From Phycomyces nitens (Eukaryota > Mucoromycota > Mucoromycetes > Mucorales > Phycomycetaceae): a stretch of DNA of 64,000 nucleotides. Of the stretch, positions 34,022 through 44,436 are shown one piece after another. Both the position numbers and the translations under genes were made by a program. The stretch is from assembly GCA_022702545.1 (NCBI GenBank), contig JAHRBC010000004.1:3534001-3598000 (forward strand). The letters run 5' to 3'. Position 1 is the stretch's first letter, and the number at the start of each line of letters is the position of its first letter. Under the pieces are notes generated by a model that did not search any database, was not told the origin of the DNA, and saw only the letters and a program-made list of their open reading frames with translations.

Positions 34022-34457
34022 TCGGCAGGAACCTTGAATTGTTTATATTATTATTATCATCATTTTATATTTTATATTTTATATATCAGACTTTTGTTCT
34101 CCTTTCTCTCTATTTATGCAGGGTCATTGAGAAGAAGAAGAAAGAGTAAAAGGTTCTTTTGTGATGTTAATCCTTGGTGAATACGACAATATTTAAATAT
34201 ATAATAAATTTTTTTTATCGAAAATGCAAAAGTGTTGTAAAACTTGCTACCATTATACATATGTGTATATATATATAAATAAAGGAAAATTAAATAATAA
34301 TAATAATAAATACAAAATGTAAAGGGATGTAATATATAAACAGAGGATTCTTTTCCTTCTTCTTCTTGTCCAAAAGAATAATAATAATTATAATAATAAT
34401 TATAATAATAATAATAATAATAATAGACAAGGATGACGCACACAACACATTGATACT
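34022..34457. other. intergenic with TAA-repeat
   Basis: Lies between convergent genes. It contains an imperfect (TAA)n/(AAT)n tract at about 34376-34426 and nothing that looks like a gene. Confidence 0.6.
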
Positions 34458-35465
34458 CTACCAATCTTGCCTGTAGTTGTGGTCTAGTGCATGCTTCTGT
34501 TGGTAGGTGGGCACGGCAGCTGGCTGGCCAGTCAGGGTCTTGTCCTGGTCCTCATAGGCATGCGGCCGAGAATAACCATTGGTGGCAGCCACGACTGGGA
34601 CTGGCGATACATAGGACTGGTACTGGTTTGGGTCGGTGTACTGACCAGGCGAATTGTAATCCTGAGCGTATGCTGGGTCATAGTAATGTGCAGATTGCGG
34701 ATATTGTGGGGTATTATTGTAGGCTGCAGACTGGGCATATCCATCCCATTGTTGCGAGTTTGGCTGCATGCCTACCATTGGGCTCTGGGGTACATATCTT
34801 GTGTCTCCAACATCGTACTGGTTTGAATAGCCTTCATGAGTGCCATAACCATTGTCCTGGGCCATATATGCAGAGTGGGGAAGCACATTAGGATGGGCAG
34901 CCAACCGATCCGTATCACTCGTATTGTCCTTTGCATAAAGACGGGCTTCTCGATTATTGCGCCGGGTCTTTACAAAGAATGCATATCCAATACCTGCAAA
35001 AATAACAGACACAATTGCACACACTGTGCCAGCAATAATTGCAGTCTTGTTTGATCCAGAATCACCCGAGTCTTTCTGGGCAGCTGTGGTTGGTGAAGCA
35101 GAGGAGGATGCAGAGAGTGATGCAGAGGAGGATTGGGTGGGTGATACTTTGGGAGGTGGAGAACTAGGCAGAGGAGATGGTGATGGTGATGGTAGAGGGG
35201 TAGGAGTGGGTATGATTGAGCTTGGGGCTACACTGGGAACAGGTATGCTTGGAAGTAGAGCACTTGGAAGTGGAACACTTGGAAGTTCAGAAAAGCTTGT
35301 TTCCAATGGTGTATGCGCAACTGATGAACTCAGGGCACTGCTGCTCGCGGGTGGAATCGAACTGCTCTTGTCTCCAAGTCCAAAAAGATCGTCCCAGAAG
35401 CCAGCCTCGGCAGGAATGGCCAGCAACATAAAGGTTGCGAATGAGAGGAATTTGATGGGACGCAT
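34458..35465 (-). CDS. mucin-like single-pass membrane protein
   Basis: One exon, 335 aa from ATG 35465; the frame extends upstream only through a GTG. A signal peptide covers about residues 1-21 (FLSFATFMLLAIPAEA). The outside part (to about 140) is almost entirely Ser, Pro, Ala and Thr, with VPSxLP-type repeats, as expected for heavily O-glycosylated wall-spanning sensors. One transmembrane helix (about 142-165, IIAGTVCAIVSVIFAGIGYAFF) is followed by KTRRNNR on the inside. The cytosolic tail is rich in Tyr, Gln, Asn and Pro (YxxPxQY-type repeats). The layout resembles fungal stress sensors such as Msb2 or the Wsc/Mid proteins, without a WSC or other known domain. A sensor role is inference. 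Compare the SH3 protein at 56973, which has the same membrane topology. Confidence 0.75.
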   Translation of the reverse strand: MRPIKFLSFATFMLLAIPAEAGFWDDLFGLGDKSSSIPPASSSALSSSVAHTPLETSFSELPSVPLPSALLPSIPVPSVAPSSIIPTPTPLPSPSPSPLPSSPPPKVSPTQSSSASLSASSSASPTTAAQKDSGDSGSNKTAIIAGTVCAIVSVIFAGIGYAFFVKTRRNNREARLYAKDNTSDTDRLAAHPNVLPHSAYMAQDNGYGTHEGYSNQYDVGDTRYVPQSPMVGMQPNSQQWDGYAQSAAYNNTPQYPQSAHYYDPAYAQDYNSPGQYTDPNQYQSYVSPVPVVAATNGYSRPHAYEDQDKTLTGQPAAVPTYQQKHALDHNYRQDW

Positions 35466-35975
35466 AGCAAGTGTGTCCACCAGAGAATATATTAAATGAA
35501 AAAAGGGATACTATAAAGAAGTGGCTAGTGCGAGAAATATTGAATATTAAATGGCCAAAAAAAAAGCTTGTGATAATGGGAGGGGGGGTTTTTGGGTAAT
35601 GGTTGTTTATTGGATTGTCTATCTTATTGTGCTTGCCCTGGATACAAGGTACATAATATATGAAATGTAGAGTCCGTCGACAGGCTGATAATTGTAATGT
35701 ACCACAAGAGTTGGACTCATAAAAACCACGACTCTCTTCTTTTAGAATGGCAATTTACCAGCATTTGGGAAAATGTGAAACGGCGGTTTGTGTATAGATA
35801 TACCCAACAACACACCACTTCAAAGTCTGTTTGGATATTATAGAGAGCTTGTTTTTATTTATTTTGAGATGCCAAAATGTATGAATGTTAAATGTTTAAA
35901 TCTATGGACAGATGCAATGATTGTAGTCGAGTGGCAGATGAAGTAAAAGGGTGGCCAAGGGTAGCCAAGGGTGTC
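35466..35975. other. intergenic, promoter of mucin-like gene
   Basis: No gene is seen between the start of the mucin-like gene and the 3' end of the DUF3712 gene. A G8 run at 35581-35590 is notable in this AT-rich DNA. Confidence 0.5.
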
Positions 35976-38830
35976 TTAGAACCCTTTGTGTATTGTGGCT
36001 GTTACGTTGTCCCGAACGTATCTCAGATGCTCCAGCAAAAAGGCATCTACTAGTACATCGACTGTACTGTCGATAGAGAGCTGTATCTTTCCCCCGATTG
36101 CTTTCTTGATCGCATCCATACCAACCTTTTTGGTAATCACAGGAAGCTTCTGGGTCTCTTGCTCGGTGCATTCTTCGTCTTTATCACCTTGTTTGCGGCC
36201 CAGCTTTTCGTTGCAGGCAGGCAAGAGCAGGGGGCCATTCATGCCTGAACCCTTGTCAGTAAAATCAACGTCAATCGTACCAACTTCATCTTCACGGTAA
36301 TTGGCCTTTGCATGGATACGTAGGATCTGAATGGCTAGGTTAGGGAATGGGTTCTGTAGCCAGAGCACGGCCGTGGATGACAATAGGTTGACCTGGGTGT
36401 TCTTGAGAAGAGGAGGCCCAGACAGGATTGGAGGACTGGTGTTAAAGGTGAATTGCTTCAATAGAGGCAGCAAAAGCTTGGAGGCGCTCGCGTGTGGGTG
36501 TTTGCCAGAGATTGTCAGGTTTACCTTTTCGAGTGCTGATATGATCAATGCAAAAAAAAAGGGAGGAGGGGGAGGGTAATTAATTAGTTGCTGACGATAT
36601 CAACTACACACAACATTTACCTAGGTATTGGCCAATAAAGTCAATCAATGGCTTTGGATTCTCGGTTGGTGCCAAGGGGTAGTTGTCCGTAGTGGAAAGA
36701 GAATGGCCATGGTGGAGCCATACATAGGCCTTTACTCGGTTGTTCTGGACAGGAGCAAGTACGAGATTCGACAGACTGGCATTACCGATGATTTGGTCGT
36801 TGTAGATCAAAAGCATATTGACTGCTCCGAGATTGACATGGACATCTGAAGGATTATAGATAACAAGGGTTGCAATTGCATGCAGGGATTCCTGATAGCC
36901 TTTAACGACTGACATTGACTCTACTGTGGGTGAAGGATCCTTCATTCCCTCCATGCCTTTTTTTTTAAAGATAAACAGAATGTAAGATAAGGATGGTCTT
37001 TCTAATAATGGCTCATTTCTTTATTAAGTGCCATGGTCCTAATGATCCTTATACCTTTTGTATCAATTTCTCCCTTGAAGGGTAGATCTCTAATGTTGAG
37101 GACTCCAAGAGCACTATTGACAACGGCACTGGTGGTGCCCTTGAAATAGACTGTACTGGTCTTTCGGTAAAACACCTTTTCAAGAAACTTTTTAAATTCG
37201 TCTTCTTTGCCGGGCATGACACTGAATGGGGCCTTTTCGATCCTCGAGAACACTCTAAACATATTCTCAGGCAGGTCACTAGCTCCCTCGACAGTCTTTG
37301 CCGGACATGGTCTGTCGGGTGCAAGACTTGCAAAGGGATCCTCAGAATCAGAATAGAGGTACAGATAGACAAGTGGGTCTATTTGAGTGACATTGAGGGA
37401 TATATGCATCTCGTCAGGCTTCTTTAGTAGAGCAACAGCATCACCAGATATAAGAGGACTGCTGTTTCCCTTTGAAAGATCAATGTTGAGGTTAGAAAAT
37501 TTGATGGACTGGATAAGGTCTGTCTGCTGAGTGCCTGGAAAAGGAACTCGTAGGGTGATGGACTGGAGGGCTTGACGTAGCCAGGCAGGTGTAGAAGACT
37601 GGAGGGAATCTTCAGGTCCATATGCACTGCCGCGTACATGCACAAAACTAGTGTTGCCATGTATATAAGCCGAAATCAGCTGCTCCATTCTCTGCTGGCC
37701 ATTTTCAGGCACTGCAATGGATCTGCCGGACACATTAAACTTATTCACACGCTGTCCAAGAAGATGTGCATCGTCTGCTCTCACAACCGCCATCACCACT
37801 TCTTCTTCTTCGCCTTTATGGGGGCCAGGGGGTAAATAGATTCCAAAGTCGACATTTCCAAGTGTCAAACTTATTACGGACGAGGGGTTGTAGATACCAA
37901 CTTGGCTATCCAGTCTAATACCCCCCAATGGATGTGGCCCAGGGAAGCTTACGGACAGCATCTCTGAATTCTTGAGGCCATTCATACCTATATATATATA
38001 TATAAATAAAGGTTAGTAGGCGTATTGTGTGGTGTTTTTTTTTGTTGTTGCATTATATCGAATGATTATTATTATTTTTTGAGCTTACCCTCCAATCTGA
38101 CAACCTTGTCCAACCGAACCTTTGTATGTATTGGCAGGTTTCCTATCTGCAATGGCACAGGTCCGGCCACTCGCCAAAGCACGGTCTCGGAGGCCACTGC
38201 ATCTTGACAGAATGCAATCAATGCTTCGGTATCTTCGACAACAAACCGGGTAATAAAGTCAAAGGTAGTGGTATTGGTAGTTCTTGATAGAGAGAGAGGT
38301 GGGAGATCGATTGTGCCAATAGCCCCGAGCTGCTTGGACTGACTTGGCTGGGCATGGTAGACCTCGAGAGCAGTGTCTGATATCCCCACTGATCCAAATA
38401 CTTTGGAAGCAAGCCCTGCGAGATTGTTGAGGTTGTTCCGGAGGACAATTGTTCCAACCACATGCATAGTCAGGACATCTACGCCTTGATCATCGCTGGC
38501 ATTAAGAATAGAGGCCTTGTAGAATTCGAATTGGACATCAGTTGCGAATGATCGTTGTGCAAACCCCGGGGCCAACAAGAGTAATACGAGAGATACGAGA
38601 AACACAAGACCAAAAAATATCCCAAATGCTAGACAGAATTGGGGTTTCCATTGGCCGTGATCTTGGGAAGGTTGATCAATGACATTTGGGATGGATCCAT
38701 AACCCTGTGCCGGGGATTTATCTTTACGCTTTGAGCGATCATTCAAGAGTGAGTGCTGCTCATTAGAATTGGGCATTGGGTTGTGCTGCGGATAGGACGA
38801 CGATGAAGAAGATTCTCCAAGAGAATCCAT
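35976..38830 (-). CDS. DUF3712/Tag1-like membrane protein
   Basis: Four exons, 38830-38089, 37987-37055, 36956-36621 and 36535-35976, join in phase to 856 aa. The cytosolic N-terminus is Ser- and charge-rich. One transmembrane helix follows (about residues 62-88, FCLAFGIFFGLVFLVSLVLLLL). The rest is a large lumenal or outside region with several repeated beta-rich units: FPGPHPLGGIRLDSQVGIYNPS, VVKGYQESLHAIATLVIYNPS and LLSSTAVLWLQNPFPNLAIQI share the pattern of a hydrophobic strand followed by NP. This is the layout of LEA2-like/DUF3712 proteins such as yeast Tag1 (YLR173W), a vacuolar membrane protein reported to help end autophagy. Several NxT sites fit a lumenal location. Exact function in this fungus is inferred from family only. 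Confidence 0.75.
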
Positions 38831-39423
38831 TTTTTTCCTTTGAAGAGAGTTGTGGGTGAGAGTGATAAGTAAGAAAAGAAGAAGGATAAAACAGTGAACA
38901 GTGCGTCAAGACAAGACAAGACAGGTGAGCAATTTAATACTCCGATACATCGACTGATCTGAGGGCATCACGCGACGGTTGCCATGGTGAGATGCACAAA
39001 AGGAAATAGAGATTGGGTGTGCAGCAGCAAAGAAAAAATGGGGTTTCTTTTTCTTTTTTGTTTGATTTGCAATATGAGCAAATCAGGGACCTGCCTTGGT
39101 CTATTTTTTGATGAGGTCAGTAGTGTAAGCTTATCCTTCCCCCTTTTTATTATAATTTATTACAAGGTGACGCTTGGGTCGACTGTTTGTTTGTTGAGAT
39201 GATATGTGCGATCCAACAGATGGTGGGTATCGGTCAAGGGGGCCCTTTGGAACTTGTATTTGTATAGATTGCTCAAAGTAGCGGTACCTTTGCATTCTTT
39301 CGTTGCATGTTTTTAACACAGTGTGTGTGTGTGTTTTTAATTGAGATTGAGACAACTTGTGATTATTTTATTTTTAAGATAAAAGTATATTACCAATCGA
39401 GACGCTTTTTCATTTAATTCTAC

Positions 39424-39720
39424 AAAATGGACTTGTTCATTATAAACCCAAAGAAGAATCGCTTCTAGTATTTGATGACAGTGCTATTGAAGAATATGAT
39501 AATATAGTCATTGAAAATGACAGTCTTTAATGCTTATTTATCTCGACACAATTCCTAAACCTCGGTCAACAAAGCTTGACAATAACCCAGCTATTGTTCT
39601 TGAAGAAACAAGGCAAGAGATGTGTAAACATTTTAAAAGGTCTCAAGTCTCTCATGGGTTATACAAGCATATCTGTGAAAAGTGTGTCTTTAATAATAAA
39701 CTGTAGTTGATCAAAGGTTG
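39424..39720 (+). pseudogene. relic of a Tc1/mariner-like transposase N-terminus
   Basis: A frame reads VFDDSAIEEYDNIVIEND and stops. A second frame from about 39535 reads YLDTIPKPRSTKLDNN, then EETRQEMCKHFKRSQVSHGL and YKHICEKCVFNNK. The second part has the look of the helix-turn-helix region of Tc1-like transposases that I recall from mucoralean genomes (a basic IPKPR linker, a helix, SHGLYKHI, then KC). Stops and frame changes follow immediately and no DDE core is present. It is a short, old remnant. Confidence 0.4.
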
Positions 39721-40005
39721 GAAATCCCACAGTTATAAAAGTAGATACACAAAATATAGTAAATATAAAAGTATTGTTGGCCTCCATTTACCATTTGTTT
39801 TTCATAAACCTTTAAGAAAGACACAATAAGGTATACTATAGTTATAATGACCCATGATTCTATTGGTAAGCAATCTCAGGTACAGCCCCAGATAATTGTT
39901 TCTCGAGCCACCCAGATTCTGATCCATTTGAGCAGTAAGATCAAGTTGAATATAGAAACGTGATAATCAAAGTATGTCTATTGGGAGTCTTTGGGTATCC
40001 ATAAA

Positions 40006-40010
<5 letters not shown>

Positions 40011-40053
<43 letters not shown>
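40011..40053 (+). repeat. (GA)n microsatellite
   Basis: About 21 GA units, the second long GA tract of the window. Confidence 0.9.
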
Positions 40054-40057
<4 letters not shown>

Positions 40058-41231
40058 GCCTTGATTGATCAAAGCTGGTTTGCCCAATAACTGGGGTCAA
40101 AATAAGCATTTGTAAAAATCAAAAATCAAAAATACAGGCAAGATAGAAAGGGTCTGGTTGCTCTTTGTTGAATCACCAGAGCCTCTTTTAGTATATTTGA
40201 TACCAGGGTGGTTGTACAATGTGCAAAAAGGCAGTACAACAATGGTCTTGATATTTTCTTTCCGAAAAAAAACAACAACAAGATCTACACTCTGAAACTC
40301 ACTTTTGTGAAATTTAATAAATCTTGAATTTTTAAAGACTATAATAATGATAATGATAATGATAATAATATGTTTAGAAATCATTCCAAGCGTATTCTAC
40401 ATTTGATTATTATATGATATGGACCAGAATGATTGTGTTGATATATTTTGCTGATATACTATTCTCAATAACACTGTTGAAATGATCTCACAGACACGGG
40501 CAATTCTATACTTGTAAATAGCCATTATAACAATAATAATACGTCTCTTTTTATATGCCATTTGCTGATTAATATCAGTCGATAAACCAACAGTGGCATC
40601 ATTTAGCCATGGCATGTTTGGATTTGATATAGACTATGACTCCTTAGTTCTGCAACCCAAAATATTATTATTATTATTTGCTTAAAATTAAATTGAGCTC
40701 TTTATAAAGAATGTATAATATCGTATGTATCTGGTTGGCTGGACATCCTTTTTATTTTATTTTAATTCAGCAGAATCTGCTGTCTGGCTCATAGGCAGCG
40801 GCGTTGTGCTACAGGGCTGGATGACGGTGGATCCGTACCAATAGTTTACCCTCCTCCTCCTCCCCTTGTTTTTTATTGTTTTCATTGTCATTTCCTTTCT
40901 GGGTCTGTGTAAATACCTGGCAGACTTTGGTGCTGCCAGAGCGGAGGGGGGAGGAATGACGTGCTAGGACGTTTGGTGGCAGCCTTGACTGGGTGACTTT
41001 AACAAAAAAAAGAGTGATATTGAAGGACTAATGGTCTCAAAAGGCAATAAAACAACAATCCCAGAGAAGATATTCATTTGACAATTTGGTTTCAAACCCA
41101 GTACTTTAGCCATTTTCTCCAAAAAAAAAAAAAAAAAAAAGAGCACTTACTTTTTGTGCATCGCTTTTCGCTCTCCTTGAATTTCTCAAGTTTTACTCAC
41201 CTGAACCCCTTTATCTTCTTCTTATTTGAGC

Positions 41232-44054
41232 ATGACCTCCAAACCAACCCATATATCACTCCACGCCACCAGACAGCCTCAGAACCCATGGCGCAGAGAC
41301 CTGGGCACAACATTTGCAGCACGAAAGATCGAAGTTGCGTCCTTGGTTATCAGGTCAACAACTCAACAGCCCTTGTTTGCCGACAATCGTATTGGCACCA
41401 CGCGTACTCATATCAATCGCCCAGCCGACGCATTCGACCATCTCCTAGATACCACCCGTTCAGTGCTCCAGCAAGTCAAGAAATCAGAGCGCAAGACGGT
41501 TCATTTCAGCGATAGAAACCAGGTGTATGAGATTGAGAGATACGATTATATCGAACCAGAGACTCCAGTCGATGAACAAGATGAGCTATTTAGTGCTGGA
41601 AACGATTACCATAGTGATACTTCTGCTGAGAGCGAGAGCGAGAGCGAGAGTGAGAGCGAGAATTATGGTGAAGGTGAAGGTGACGGTGTTGGTGTTGGTG
41701 TTGGTGATAAAGTTCCTTGTGAAGCCAGTGAGAATCCAACATTTACATCGTCACACACTCCCCACAGAGCACCAAAGCCGATTAAAGACGATCTGTTGAT
41801 CGAACTCGCCAGACTGAACCAGAGCAGACGGACGCCCAAACCAACCGAATCTATAGAGCCAGATTACCCAGCAAACGGTTCGCTTGACCTCATACAGCAG
41901 CAGATCATTGATGCTATCCATCGAGCCAAAAGATTCAATCTACAGCCACAAATCATGGCCACCGAACCAGACACCAAGCCAGATTACCATAACGACAGCC
42001 GATCTCTCTCTCGAGTGCTGACAGAGAGACCATTTTCTGATCTGGATACTACAGTCATATATAACCGTCGACCACCCAATGCACGTAGCATGAGTACGAG
42101 CTCCAGTATAGCCAGTTCCCTATTAATAATCGACGAAACACCCGAGGACAATGAAGACATGTCTAGTCTGTCTATTCATTCTTCTGAGCACTCGCTCGAA
42201 GACCTCCTTGGACCTCAAACGTCAGAGACATCGTGGGAGGAACCTAAGCCTCACGGGACTCTTGCTAAGCAAAATCACGACGATGAGTCGCTTGTAAATC
42301 CAGTTGATTGTGTTACTGCCATGGGAACATCCAATGTGAGACTGAGACCAGCCGCTTTATTCGCTCAGTATTAATCTAATTCCTCTTGACTGACCCATAG
42401 TCTGATCCTGTCCAAGACCTTCCTTCACGTGCCTCGACACCATTAACATATTCTGGTTCTGTCAGCACAGACCGCACACGCACTTATAGCCAGGATATCC
42501 TGCCATTCTATGAAGAATCTGTTTCTTCTGTATGTATAATCAAAGATTTGCAATTGATTCTAAATCACAGATATCATTTTGTCTATTTGATCTCTAGATG
42601 AACCTAAAGCTGTTTCCTGTTGGATTATACACCAAACGATCGATGGAAAGCATCTCTAGTATAGATCTGTCTACCTACAAAGGGCGTCTGTATATAAAAA
42701 TAGACGCTGCAAAAGATCTTGATTTTCCTATAGTTAAAGGTAGAGTCTTGATATCCAGAGACGCCTTGTTCCTCACAATTATTTCTTTTAAAAAAATATT
42801 ATTATTCTAGACTCGCCCAACATTAGATGTGTTTTGCACAATGGATCAAGAGAACAAACTACAGACTACTGTCCAATGAAACACACCATTCCGTTCCAGC
42901 AAGAATTCTACATGCAAGTTCATCTATCGTGTACAAAATCCCAACATGATTCCTAAACCCACACATCCTGAACAATAGAGATGTCGATGCCACATCCGAA
43001 TTCACCCTCGTGCTTCAAGCCCAGGAACCTGTGACGGTCCCACCAGCCTCACGCTATGATCAGCCTCTGAGGCGCTTGTGGGACCAGGCCATAAACACCC
43101 GCACGGATGCTCTCCAGCGCTATATCCGTCCAATGGACAGGGCAATTGCACAGACACGAATATCTGTAAAGAACATTGTGTCTGAAGCCAGCACAAATAC
43201 ATGTTCCGCCTCCCTTGCCCTTGTGAATGGGTGGTATAGGAGTGCTGGCAATAGTCTTTTGGGAAATAAGCTCAAGAAGCGAAGTAGTTTAATTGGCCAA
43301 GAAAAGGCCGTAGGAAAGATGGAAGTTCAGTTTTTCTTTTTGCCAGAGTCTGAGACAGAGGTAGACCGATTGCTTAAACCATCTTGGCTGTTAATTGAGT
43401 TTATGGGCTTGGTTCTAGACAGACTGTATGCCATCTACAATGAGTGAATGTGAACAAGGCTTTTCGACCCAAAGATTCCACTTGACTTGCTGGAAGACCG
43501 GCTCAATGACCCAGCTTGGCGGCGATGCCAAGGTGAGCAATGGTCTATTTAAACGAAATCTAACTCAATTATAGTCTTGGCAAAGACGGTTCTATCGACT
43601 AGAGGGCGGAAACCTGATTGCATGCGATGAGTCTTTGCAAACTATTGCTGTAATTGACTTGTCAAAAGTAATCCTTTTGGCAGTGAACCACAAGATCATC
43701 ATCCACGCTAATGAACCCCAGCACAAACGGTCTTCTTGCTATACTTTTGGCAACTATACAAAGTCTAGTGCCTCTCTCTTGCCCCAGCTTTTGCAGACTG
43801 CAATCGAGCAATCCAAGAAGACGGTCGAGTACGAGAATGCTGATGCTGATGCTAATGGTGATACCGATGCTGATGATAATACGGACAAGAGCAGTTTCCA
43901 ATGTGTATTTGGGAATGGTGATAAAATCGAGTTTTCTTGTGATTCTCAAAGCGATTGCGAGCGATGGCTGGATGTCCTCAAAGTGATCATTGGAAGAGTT
44001 CCAGCTTGGCCAAAATGGCTCAAGAACGATCCTCATATACCCACATCATCCTAA
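41232..44054 (+). CDS. anillin/Bud4-like protein with C-terminal PH domain
   Basis: Seven exons, 41232-42335, 42401-42529, 42598-42739, 42811-42913, 42979-43360, 43419-43532 and 43575-44054, give 817 aa from ATG 41232. Residues 1-410 are disordered and acidic, with an SE repeat, a VG repeat and Ser/Glu clusters. The region KGRLYIKIDAAKDLDFPI starts a C2-like/anillin-homology segment that continues with EFTLVLQAQ and MPSTMSECEQ. The last part is a PH domain: TQLGGDAKSWQRRFYRLEGGNLIACDE, then AVIDLSKV, with the final helix near CERWLDVLKVI. This order is that of Bud4/Int1/Mid2-type anillin-like proteins that organise septins at the division or budding site. A 30-residue acidic insert (DADANGDTDADDN) sits inside the PH domain. 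The intron after 42913 needs a GC donor (GCAAGT). Confidence 0.8.
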
Positions 44055-44436
44055 GGGCTTGCGAAAAAAAAGCATCACATATCACACTGTATATTTATTT
44101 ATTTATTTTTATATACATATTTAAATCTGATTGTTGCATTATTATTATACTCTATTCATTATCGTTTCCCAACTTGATTTAGGACCCATGATTCTCTTGA
44201 TGATTATATATCAACAAAAAAGAAACTACCCTTGTATCTCTCTCAAACTTGATCTACCGAGAGACGCCCTTTAGTTCAGTGCCGTCCAAGATGTATATAG
44301 GATCCAAAGAACTGGCCTTGATTATCGATTCCATGGCCAAAGTGACACGTGCTGTAATTGTAATAAAGCAAAAAAAAAAATAGTTGAATCCAAGAAAATA
44401 ATCTTGGTTGTCTTTTTGATATATATATAAAGCCTA
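44055..44436. other. short spacer between two plus-strand genes
   Basis: Contains the RAD50 promoter. TATATATATAA occurs at about 44420-44430, directly before the ATG. A minus-strand frame at about 44253-44351 (MESIIKASSLDPIYILDG) has no partner exons and is not called. Confidence 0.5.

Larger units (their letters stand above)
38831..41231. other. spacer with relic and repeats
   Basis: Between divergent genes. It holds the transposase relic listed separately, a (GA)n tract at about 40011-40053, a C/T run at 40850-40866, and an A19 tract at 41122-41140 just before the anillin-like gene. No intact gene is seen. Confidence 0.5.

Noticed and set aside
44253..44351. Minus-strand frame MESIIKASSLDPIYILDG
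   Set aside because: It looks coding, but only 80 bp remain before RAD50 and no partner exon or start context was found.
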